Source: Strix aluco
Taxonomy: Eukaryota; Chordata; Aves; Strigiformes; Strigidae
Reading direction: 5' to 3'
Assembly (NCBI RefSeq): GCF_031877795.1
Contig: NC_133971.1
Coordinates: 85,150,446 to 85,214,445, forward strand
DNA: 64,000 nucleotides
Shown here: one piece after another, positions 49,201 to 58,100 of the stretch
Layout of the letters: each line of letters opens with the position of its first letter
Numbering within the stretch: the first letter of the stretch is position 1
Program-made: the position numbers and the translations under genes
The notes under the pieces: model-generated
What the model saw: the letters and a program-made list of their open reading frames with translations, nothing else
Databases searched by the model: none
What the model was told of the DNA's origin: nothing

Positions 49201-49697
49201 TCTACCACACCAGACCGGCTGGCCATGTTCCAGGATTTCACAATGTGGTTGGAGTCGTGGAGGTGGAAAGGAGGCAAGGCCAGCTCGTGCAGATGAAAGG
49301 GAGGTTTGCCAGCCACAAGTGAGTTGTGAAGGTGAAAAGATTTTTGACCCAGGTCATCCCCAAAAATGCTGAGGTCTTCACCCTCACTCAGCAGGAAAGG
49401 GTTGTGTCGCTTACTGACACTAGGGACAATCAAATCCCTCGCTTTGCCTTCTTTGTTGTCTGAGGCCTCTGCTGAGGTTTCGGAGGTCTGGAGAAAGCTG
49501 CTGTACACCAAGGAGTCAGTCTGCGAAAGGTCTCTGTCTGGAAGGGCAGAGGTCCGTGTAATGCTGAGCTCAGGCTGGCAGAAGGGGTTGGTCCTTTTGC
49601 TCATGGAGCAGCACTGTCTGTCAGGGACCTGGCAATGCACCAGGGGAATGTGATGGACAATCAGCGTCTCACCAGTCAGCTTGGGTGGACTATCCAT
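31074..49697 (-). CDS. RUSC2: RUN and SH3 domain-containing protein 2 (iporin), full coding span
   Basis: RUSC2 is a cytosolic adaptor that binds Rab1/GM130-type trafficking factors and serves vesicle transport. Eleven coding exons with GT-AG junctions sum to 4845 nt, 1614 residues plus stop, in perfect phase; human RUSC2 is about 1516. The start [20 protein letters not shown] agrees with human RUSC2. Features: two NPF motifs (residues 37-39 and 99-101), a long serine-rich disordered region, a conserved block [17 protein letters not shown], the RUN domain (about 1030-1185), an acidic linker with [24 protein letters not shown] and [11 protein letters not shown], and an SH3 domain (about 1558-1608: ALCHHIAT...LSFNKGD...GDWLQC...GLVP). 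RUSC1 is excluded by the RUSC2-specific long first coding exon. The promoter and non-coding exon 1 were not found. Confidence 0.97.
31390..32019 (+). mobile_element. Solo LTR in the last RUSC2 intron
   Basis: 630 bp from TGTAAGGAAC to GTCATAACA, with TG...CA ends and flanks GCTGC/GCTGT (imperfect 5-bp target duplication). Contains a C/T-rich tract (31790-31828), TTATAAGAG and a duplicated CACACTACATTATCC-type unit at about 31845-31895. Family not named; orientation judged from end structure only. Confidence 0.6.
32195..32368 (-). CDS. RUSC2: RUSC2 tenth coding exon
   Basis: Residues 1497-1554: [20 protein letters not shown] followed by a proline/glutamate-rich spacer, just before SH3. Acceptor CTTGCAG|GT, donor CCCTG|GTGAGT. 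Confidence 0.95.
32369..33030 (-). other. RUSC2 intron with nothing recognised
   Basis: No element or exon seen. A tRNA-like A-box phrase near 32933 lacks the rest of a tRNA. Confidence 0.6.
33031..34009 (-). CDS. RUSC2: RUSC2 ninth coding exon (RUN end and acidic linker)
   Basis: Residues 1171-1496: [97 protein letters not shown]. The stretch between is E/K/P-rich and poorly conserved. A short QQQQ run sits after MGKE. Confidence 0.96.
34010..36637 (-). other. RUSC2 introns around the 47-nt RUN exon
   Basis: Apart from the exon at 35515-35561 these introns show no recognisable repeat, RNA gene or further coding exon. Confidence 0.55.
35515..35561 (-). CDS. RUSC2: RUSC2 eighth coding exon (RUN, 47 nt)
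   Basis: Encodes [16 protein letters not shown], the W-rich end of the RUN fold. Acceptor CCTGCAG|TA, donor TGAAG|GTAAGA. Confidence 0.95.
36638..36743 (-). CDS. RUSC2: RUSC2 seventh coding exon (RUN)
   Basis: Encodes [20 protein letters not shown] and [13 protein letters not shown]. Acceptor CTGTAG|GC, donor CTCAA|GTAAGC, phase 1-2. Confidence 0.95.
36744..37700 (-). other. RUSC2 intron with nothing recognised
   Basis: Contains a T-rich run near 37433-37455 and no other feature I can support. Confidence 0.55.
37701..37875 (-). CDS. RUSC2: RUSC2 sixth coding exon (RUN)
   Basis: Encodes [40 protein letters not shown], core RUN helices. Acceptor CCCTTAG|GC, donor GCTAG|GTATGG. Confidence 0.95.
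38101..38155 (+). repeat. Two-copy direct repeat, about 22-bp unit
   Basis: CAGCTTGGGAAAAGAATATCC is followed at once by a near copy AGCTTGGGAAGAGGATATCC. Intronic, small, no evident function. Confidence 0.5.
39027..39749 (+). mobile_element. Endogenous retroviral LTR, antisense in a RUSC2 intron
   Basis: The right part is typical LTR: TATAAATA at 39616-39623, AATAAA at 39688-39693, and a terminal ...AGATAACA at 39749. The left boundary is uncertain; TGTCC near 39027 is only a guess and no target duplication was confirmed. No gag, pol or env remains next to it. Confidence 0.6.
40368..40444 (-). CDS. RUSC2: RUSC2 fifth coding exon (RUN)
   Basis: Encodes [20 protein letters not shown] and DPGVK, the first RUN helix. 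Acceptor CCTTTAG|GT, donor TGAAG|GTATGT. Confidence 0.95.
40978..41844 (+). mobile_element. CR1 LINE, 5'-truncated
   Basis: Recognisable CR1 text: ACAACACCAAGCTGTGTGG, GGACCTGGACAGGCTGGAGA, ACAAGGCCAAGTGCA, GCTGTGTCCAGCTCTGGGG, AGGCTGAGAGAG, and the CR1 3' end TATGACTCTATGATCC. Only the 3' part of the reverse-transcriptase frame and 3' UTR remain, with stops. It lies in the RUSC2 intron 40445-42411, antisense to the gene. Confidence 0.88.
42412..42555 (-). CDS. RUSC2: RUSC2 fourth coding exon
   Basis: Residues 988-1035: [20 protein letters not shown] and [10 protein letters not shown], leading into the RUN domain. Acceptor CCTGCAG|GA, donor AAGG|GTGAGT. Confidence 0.95.
42556..43799 (-). other. 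RUSC2 intron with nothing recognised
   Basis: No element or exon seen; open frames in both directions look like chance. Confidence 0.55.
43800..44000 (-). CDS. RUSC2: RUSC2 third coding exon
   Basis: Residues 921-987: [40 protein letters not shown], nearly unchanged from human. Acceptor ATCCTAG|CG, donor AACG|GTGCGC. Confidence 0.95.
44001..44528 (-). other. RUSC2 intron with purine-rich tract
   Basis: 44030-44115 is a GA-rich stretch (pyrimidine-rich on the transcribed strand), directly upstream of the third coding exon. Confidence 0.5.
44529..45317 (-). CDS. RUSC2: RUSC2 second coding exon
   Basis: Residues 658-920. Junction rebuilds [12 protein letters not shown] as in human; contains [16 protein letters not shown] and [10 protein letters not shown]. 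Acceptor CTGAAG|GT, donor AATG|GTAGGT. Confidence 0.95.
45318..47725 (-). other. RUSC2 intron after the first coding exon
   Basis: About 2.4 kb without a recognisable repeat, RNA gene or exon. Confidence 0.55.
47726..49697 (-). CDS. RUSC2: RUSC2 first coding exon
   Basis: Codes residues 1-657. Start ATG at 49695-49697, donor GACG|GTAAGG. Includes the NPF motifs, three FHLH repeats at residues 121-147 and the conserved [20 protein letters not shown] block. Confidence 0.97.
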
Positions 49698-49788
49698 GGT
49701 GAGGAATGCTCTTCAGGACATCAGTTAAGCTGGTGCTACCCATGGACAGGTAGGGCTGCACATGAGAGGCAGGGAGGATACTTCTCAT
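49690..49788 (-). other. Upstream ORF overlapping the RUSC2 start codon
   Basis: ATG at 49788 opens a 32-codon frame (MRSILPASHVQ...) with a second in-frame ATG; its stop TAG lies inside ATGGATAG, four bases past the RUSC2 ATG. If the transcript starts upstream, initiation here would compete with RUSC2 translation. Confidence 0.5.
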
Positions 49789-49804
49789 GAGGGAATTCAG
49801 ATAC
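49698..49804 (-). other. RUSC2: RUSC2 5' UTR segment of first coding exon
   Basis: A likely acceptor TCTCTCTAG|GT places the exon start at 49804, leaving a 107-nt leader before the ATG. The leader contains an upstream ATG. Confidence 0.6.
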
Positions 49805-51177
49805 CTAGAGAGAGACAAAAACACCAAGGAAGTCACCTTTCAGCAAAGGCAGTGACTGTTTAAAGCATCACCGGTTTGACTAAAGACTTTATGTGTTGAC
49901 AAGGACCAAACAGACTGGTCCTTGTCAGCACAAGTACCTGAGCACAAGGTCCTGAGTTGTCCTTTTTCAGAGAAAGCATCACAATGTAAGACAAACAAAA
50001 CCCCTCCCTGCAGATGCCTCGGACAACACTTGTGCTTCCAGCTGACGCCTCTCAAACTTATCTGAAGTGAGTAACTGATTTCACTCAAGTGGCCAAAGGG
50101 CTGCACAGGCTTTGGGCCAAATGAAGACCTCACTGTGGATGGCACTATGTAGTTCACAGGAAAACACACAGACAGCACAGGATCTGAAAGAAACTGCTGC
50201 ACTCTGATGAGAGCAGTCCCTCTTCTCACACTGCATTAAATATCTTTGCCTCCCTCTAGGTACCATGAACTCTTCTTTAAGGACCAAACACTGAATTGCA
50301 CTGCCAGGCCTTGCAACGTTAGAGACTGGAAAGCAGGAACAGACTGGAACAGGAAAGCAGCAACAACCATTCCTCTGCAAAATCCAGGAGGCCCATGAGG
50401 TCCTGAGCTGTTTTAATGGTGCCAGGGGCGCATGCCAAAGTATGCAACTACTTATGCACACAAAGGCCTCTCATGTGAAAAGGAGTGGATGACTTCAGTG
50501 GGGCCATGGGGAGGCACTGGTGATGGTTAAATAGGTCCCACATAGCACATTGCCTTCTGCTAATCTTTTGCTGATGGTTAGGCCTCAGCTCAAACTGGTT
50601 CTTCTTGTGGTCTGGGGTGCCTGGTTCACAGGTCTGTGACACTCCGCCACATTATCTATAGCACTTATCTGCTTTTCTTATTACCAGCTGCACTTCACAA
50701 CAGTACGACTGCCACAGTCCACAGGAGCCATAGAGTCAGTGTTCAGTAAACAGCAGGTTCGCATAAAGCTAGAATATGGTCACCAGCATTTGATATGGGA
50801 GAGCAGAGAACACATTCATTCTTCCTTCCCCATTTAACCCAGGGGTCCAGCCTGCAAGCACCTCCAGGACAGTCTGGAGGCCTCTTGCCTTCCCTTCTGA
50901 AAGGGAATGGAGGGGCTCAAACAAATGAATTTCTGACAATTATTAAGACTAAACTGTGATGTGATGTGATGTATGAAAGCTTTGCTTATGCTTTGCTTCA
51001 TTTGTTTCAAAGCTTTGCTTGCGTTTTGCTGTTTGTTTCTCAAGGACTCCTGACTTCTCAACTGTTTCCTTAGGTGTCTTTGTTTAGGTAAGATTAAAAC
51101 ACTCATTAGGCTCCCTGTGTAAATCACTGATAGCAGACTCTGATAGCCTTCAGTGGACACCTGGGCAACTCCTACAG

Positions 51178-52149
51178 TGAGATAAGGGGGGCTCAAACAA
51201 AGAGACACAGAGACCCTACTATAGGGAAAATGATTCTGCTGATTTAGGAGGGAGACACCTGGACTTCACAGCGCATGCTCTGGAAAGAGGGTCAACTAGC
51301 GAACACTGTGAAGAAAACCACTTACTTCTTCCCTCGATCACCGAAGACCCTCACCCTATTTTCATTACGCATGCTCGGACTATGTAAATGAATTCCAGGA
51401 ACTCATTACCATTAGACACCTCTTTCCAGGAAATCTAATGAATATGTCTGATTTGTGTGTATGTAAACTGATGTCCCTTGCTAATTCTTGCATGTAATAG
51501 CGTGGCCAGCAGGAACAGGGAAGTGATCTTACCCCTGTACTCGGCCCTGGTGAGGCCGCACCTCGATTCCTGTGTTCAGTTTTGGGCCCCTCACTACAAA
51601 AAGGACATTGAATTACTCGAGCGTGTCCAGAGAAGGGCAACGGAGCTGGTGAAGGGTCTGGAGCACAGGTCGTAGGAGGAGCGGCTGAGGGAACTGGGGT
51701 TGTTTAGTCTGGAGAAGAGGAGGCTGAGGGGAGACCTCATCGCCCTCTACAGCTACCTGAAAGGAGGTTGCAGAGAGCTGGGGATGAGTCTCTTTAACTA
51801 AGTAACAAGTGATAGGACAAGAGGGAATGGCCTCAAGTTGCGCCAGGGAAGGTTTAGACTGGATATTAGGAAGCATTTCTTTACAGAACGGGTAGTTAGG
51901 CGTTGGAATGGGCTGCCCAGGGAGGTGGTGGCATCCCCATCCCTGGAGGTGTTCAAGAGTTGGGTTGACATAGCGCTGAGGGATATGGTGTAGTTGGGAA
52001 CTGTCAGTATTAGGTTAATGGTTGGACTAGATGATCTTCAAGGTCTTTTCTAACCTAGACGGTTCTGTGATTCTGTGATTGGGAGCCCTTATGGTGGAGA
52101 ATCCCCAGGGCAACCCCAGCGCTGCTAATAAAGAATACCTGCTTAACAG
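51178..52149 (+). mobile_element. LTR fragment interrupted by a CR1
   Basis: Sequence on both sides of the CR1 at 51497-52080 looks LTR-like: the right part has AATAAA at 52127-52132 followed by ...CTTAACA. Outer ends are approximate and no target duplication was confirmed. Confidence 0.4.
51497..52080 (+). mobile_element. CR1 LINE, 5'-truncated
   Basis: Typical CR1 3' region: GTGAGGCCGCACCTCGA, TCCAGAGAAGGGCAACGGAG, GTCTGGAGAAGAGGAGGCTG, GGGCTGCCCAGGGAGGTGG, and a terminal TTCTGTGATTCTGTGATT repeat. Confidence 0.93.
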
Positions 52150-55100
52150 TTATATTGGATTATGACTGTTGAGTTAATTTCTTTGTTTCAATGGCATAAG
52201 AATAGCAATTGAAAAATGCTTAAAAAAAAAATCAGAAGAAGTACTTTCCTCCCACGCATAGTCGTGCTTCTCACAGACACAGGATGATGCTGGCAGGAAA
52301 AAAATATAAAGATGGAAACGGACCCAGTGTTTATAGTAAACACTCAATGATGTAAAAGTTAATGCTAACACCAGTGTTAGCGAACAGGCAAGTCTGAGAT
52401 CTAGACTCTACCAGAGATCATCATGAGACCTACATGAGGGGCACACTGACCCTCATGTCTGCTTCTGTGGGGGTGCCTCACCCAGAATTAGGCTCTGAAG
52501 TAGAAAGGTCACCTCGGCCACTTGAGCATATCCAGCTGGACTACTGTGCAACCCTAAACTCTCCCCCACCTATAGCCTCCCTAATGCCCTTTACTCCCCT
52601 TTCAGTGACTCTGGCTCCTTTACCGCAGCCACTGTCGCAGGGGCTGAAATGAGTGAGTCTGTCCTCAGCCTGGTTCCTGGGGGAAGATCTTTTCCATCAG
52701 AGATTCCCAAGATCACATTGTTCAAGAACCACTGTGGGTAACAGCAGCTCCTGACTCTGTGTCCAGCACACACACACAGACACGCTAAAAGTGGTGTTCT
52801 ACAGCTGAGGCAGCACTCATGCCTCATTTTGGACCTTGTGCACCATTGGTGGTACACGTAGCAGCAGGAGCCCCTATTTATCCTGTCTCCTCACCCCCCC
52901 CGCCAGCATTATGGCTAAAAAGCTGGTCTCCCAGTGCCTATCTGCTCATGCAGGCCTCCCCTGATCTTGTTACTGCCTTTGTAGCTGATCATAGTGCTTA
53001 GATCACATCTCTACATCAGGTTTTGCTATATTTTTAGAGTGTTGCCACAATGCAACCACTTGAAAAGCATAATTTTGAAGATACAGACGGTGATGACAGC
53101 ACACTTCACTGCTGAAGCCCTGGGTCTCTGCTGCCTCTGGGAAATGGCTGCTTGGAGCCGGATCCCAGCACCAGCATCGATCTGCTGACAAGCCCTGCTG
53201 AGCAACACGCACTTCACGTTGGTGCAGAAGCTGCTGTCGGAGGACAAGGCTTGCACAGGCACACTGTGACATTTGACAACAAAATGTCAAGCGAGCTGAC
53301 AGCCACCACTTCCCAGCTGTCTCTCTGGAGTCTGGCTGCAACATGGAACTCTGCCCAGCTATTTGGTTTCAGTGGCAGCACACGCTCCCTGGGAGGACTG
53401 TGATTCACTGGCTGTCACAGATGCTGCAGCAGACAGATGCCCACCCTACCTGCACCCACAGCCTGCTCCCAGCACACAGCTCTGAGGTCCAATATCACAG
53501 GTGGCAAGCAGCCAGCTCCTGCTGGGATCCATTCTAACAGCTTCCCTAGGGATATGCGTGACTTTTTTTGTGCCCTAGATACCCCTCCTCTCTCCCTTGG
53601 GACATCTCTTCCAGCTTCCTCCTGTCTTAGGGATGCAGGGAGGTTGGCAAAGGCACTGCCAGCACAGGGATTATTCAGTTCCCAACACTAGAGCATCCTC
53701 CCTGGCCAAATACCCCTTCACTCTCCCTCCCTGATTCTGGAAGACCGTAGAAGGATCCTCCCACTCCCTATTCAGTGTCTGGTAGGCTGAGATTGACACT
53801 GGGGCATAAAATCCAGCAAGCAGAGTAGTTTCAGATTCTGATGGATTTCATCAGCTCTTTGTAAAGCCCTCACACTCCTTTGCAGGGGGAATTTTCCACA
53901 TGCGGACAGGCAGTCTGTACCTGAACGCTTTTTGCCAAATCACTTAATTCTTCTTATTTATCATTTGCAATAGCACAAGCCCACAGTGTGCTGAATCCTG
54001 TTCAAATACAATAGCAAACACAGCACCCAGAAAAGCGTGCCATGGCAGTACAAGGCAGGGAGGCACGCAGGGGAGCACCGTAAGTCTAGACACATCAGTA
54101 CAACAGCCATTTGAATGGCAAATGTCAAAATTCTTTGCCTTCTCCTACTGACACCATCTGCTGCTAGATGGGAGATACAGGTTATTTATTCAGTCAGCTC
54201 TTTCTTGCGGTGCTAAGGGTTACTTGGAGAAGGTGGGCGCCTGATGTTCATTACCTGTGGATGCTTCATTCCAGCCAAGATAATACAGAGCAGAGAAGGA
54301 TGACTTTTTGTGGGACACCTATGGTGTGGTATGGAATTGCTCATGAATGCTTGTACCCGCATGTGTGTATATATATATATATATACACATGACAAAAACT
54401 CCTTAGCTGCAACAAAGCTCTAGGTAAGTAGAAGGAGGCGAGTGTTGAGCAACAAAGGATGGTTCGGCACTGATCTGAGAGCCGCCTACCAAGCCATGTC
54501 TGCACTTTAGAAAGGAGGCAGCATGCTGTAGATAACAGGGGCATGCAGCACCTTGCAGTGCTGTGCCCTTCAGGCTCTGCACTTCATGTTTTGTTAAGTC
54601 TTTGCTGAGCACTACACAGAGGCTCCCAAATCCCTCCTCTGTCAAACCCTCAAAGACTGAGGACGCTGTGCCAATTTAAGGTTGGTTGGTGCAGCTCCAT
54701 AGCTTCTGGAGTACAACCTCTTGCCTCTGCAACCCTGCTGAGGAGATGCAGAAGCCTTCAGAGTTGGCTCCAAACTGGCCAATTAGAGGGGGCTGGTGCA
54801 AATACCAGCCTTGACTCCAAGTGCTGATGCGTAGAGGTGTGGTGGTCACATACCACCAGGCATACCCTGCTATCTGTTACCGATCCGGCCGCACTTTTGG
54901 AGTTCCATTGCTGATTGCTTAATACCCTGCTCTGACCAGTGCTGTCAGCTGCACACGTGGGGCAACAGGGTTTAACACACAGCGACACAAGTTGCCTCCT
55001 AAAATGTAATGCAATACTGGGGGAGGCATGCAGAGATTTAATAAATAAATGTGATTTAAATGCAAAAAGATTGCACATATAGCATGGAGGATGAACAGAC

Positions 55101-58100
55101 GGAACAATATTATCAGAACTGTCAGCTGGAGGCAATGCTGGCTTTCTGGAGGCTGGCTGTTCTGAACAGATTACTGTTTCTACAAATCTCAGTTGCTTCA
55201 TCTATGAAACTGAATGTCCAATGGAAACCTTTAACAGTGAGGGTTCTTGCTACCTCTTTCTGAATGGCTAGGGTTTCACTGTCATCATCTTCCTCAGATG
55301 GACCAAGATCTATTACGTGACTCAAGGGTGAAAGATGGAAAAACAGGGTTAAAAACTGGGCATTCAGTTTCACAGATGAAACAGCAAAAATCCTTTTGTA
55401 TTGGAGCTGGTTGTTCTTTAAGGGTTGTTCCACTTGAATCCCTGACTCTTACAGAGCATTTGCATTAACATGCCTGAAGAACCCACACAGCTCTGCAAAA
55501 CAAACACAAAAACAAACACAAAGGAGAAATACTGCAAAAAGCAACGTTTGTGTGAACTTGCAGACAGGGGCACAATACAGACATCTCCTCTTTGCTCCAC
55601 GGGGAGAGATCTGTTCAGTTTACTCCCTGTAAGTCTACACGAATCCAAACTGAAAGCCACTCTTCAGACAGCGTGGGGGATCTCAGGGCTCACTGGTTCC
55701 AGCACCGGTTTCCAGGATCCCAGTAACACAGTTCATCCCTACCCCAGCTTTGCCACTCCAAAAAGCTGCCAGAAACTACTGAATGGCTTTTAAAAAAACT
55801 TAACAGGAAAATTCCACGAAGCCAGAGGGAATATTCAGGGAGCAGCATCAGTGAAGAGGATGGGGTGAGGGGCACAGGATGAGTGGCCTGGGGATGGGTC
55901 TGAACCATTGGGATGAGTAAGAAGAGGGTGGAGGGGAGGAAGCCTGTAGGTTGTTGTAGGGTGGGCCTAGTAGTGGTATATGTTTGGACATCTGTTTATT
56001 TCTTGCCAGCTAACGCATCTCTGTCAAATCATGCCTTCATTAAATCCTTTAGTAAATCATACAGCTCATTTAATGAAAAAAAAGGTGTAAAAGGAAATAC
56101 TAGTTGTTTGACTCATCCTAAAAGTCCAGCTCTCCTTCCCTGCTTTGGGGAACAGGGAGCATAGTGAGGGCAGTCTGCCTGGTGCCAGGGTAAATATTTC
56201 AGCACTCAGTGTTCAAAGGGGGCTGCAGCAAGATGGAAAGACTAAGTATTTCCTAAATTTCTGCCTCAACTCAGGCTGGTTCCTCTTGTGGTGCTGAGCA
56301 ATCAGCGATTCCTGAAAAGACCACTTCCCTTTTCTTTCCACAATGAGGTGCTGCCTGGGCCAGGGCTTTTTCTAGCAGTTTCCAGGACAGTCTGACTAAG
56401 CCCATGATTAATGTATCATTACATCCCAGAACTGTACAGGATTATGATGTGTTCAAAATGGAAACTGCAGCACATGATGATCGATCACAGCCCCTGTGCT
56501 CATGGCAGCAAGGAGCTATGCAGGTCAGAGATGAGGGGCTTGCCAGCAGAGATGAGAGGGGGCATGCGACAAAAATAAGCAATTGGTAGTATTCCTGACG
56601 ATGACACAACTAGCATGAAGCAGGTACTGCCTCCCAGTTAGAGGAAAAGAAGCCCTAGCTGCTTTGGGCATTCTGAGTTACACAAGACACCAGAAATAGC
56701 TCAAGCAGCAGATCCATACCAGCTAATACAGGAGCTGGACAGTGACCGAACCAGTTTCTCCCATTTCTGTGCTCTCTTGCTCCATGACTCATCATCTGGC
56801 ATGTGGCACTCAGCAGGAGCCACTTATAGGCCGTGACTCAGGAGCATCCATGAGGCGATCGGGGCTGGAACCTGCTCCGCCTTCTCCCCACCGGGCCGAC
56901 CTCTGCCCCAGCCCCCACCACATATGCTCTTAATTACTTTATGCAGATCCGCAGAGGAGAAAAAGACTCTGATGTTTCTAGCTGTTAAGATCACACTGAA
57001 ATTGCTGTTGAATTAAACTGCAGACACAGTAAATCCTTTCTTATCACAGACACTCCGGTAGCAGTGGGAGGAGGGACTATGGTTCTACAGCACCCTTCTG
57101 CCTGAGTACTCTGAAAGCATACTAAAGATCTTACAGGAGCATAAATTACCGAATTCCTTTCTGAAACATGGATCTGTCTGGGTGCTGGAGCCTGGTTGCT
57201 GCAGGGCTCCTAGAGCGCTCAAGAACCCACACAGAAAGAAAAAAATCCTATAAGCAAATTAAATTGCTGGGCAAAATCAATAGCTGAAGATGCCAAGCTT
57301 AACTCCTTAACTGCACAGCTTTGGCCAGGGCTTAGCTGCAAAGCAGGGCTGTCAACTGGCTGCCTCATGGAAGTGGCTCCTTTTACAGACCCTGGGTACC
57401 AGAGGCTGCTGCTGAATAGTGGCAAAAACACAGACAGCAGTTGTGGGTGAACCAGAGTCAAAGCCAGCAGAAGTGTGGACTGAAGGTTTTCCCACCAACT
57501 TCTATGCCTGGGAGCTGTGAGCTCAAAACTCTCCACCACAACAGCCACAGGAGAGGAAGGAATAAAGTGTCCTGCTGAGGGAGTCAGGCATCAAACTCAG
57601 CACAGCCTCATGAGTCAAAGATGGCTCTCTGACCTGTACCTGCAGGCATAAAAAATGGCAAAACTGCTCACAAAGTCTGTTATATAGCTACATGCAATGG
57701 TGAATCCTTTCTCAGGTGTGCACTGCAGGGGTGAAGGCTCCCAAGATGATAGCAAGAGATGGCGAGGGCACAGATGCTTTGTATGGATGGAGATATTCTC
57801 AACAGCACTGGAGATTTCAAGGGTTGCTGGGGATCTGAAGCATCCCTAGAATTACTATTCTTTGGAAAGACCTCTCCATGAGAGGTCACGAATCACCTCC
57901 ACTGGGCCCTCAGGACTTTCCTCCCTAACATCTACTGGAACCTGGCTTCAGACAACTTGGTGTTGCCCAGACCATGCCAAGGAGACGCTCTGCTTATACA
58001 AGGCTTATGGGAGGATAATTTCAGAAGGAAGTTTCATCTCCGCAAAGAAAAAGCACACGAGGACAGCTCCATCTCAAGCAGTTTTAGATCTCTATCATCT

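Noticed and set aside
56860..56935. GC-rich patch considered as the RUSC2 promoter
   Set aside because: Too short and with few CpG sites to be a CpG-island promoter; no adjoining 5' exon with a donor could be fixed.
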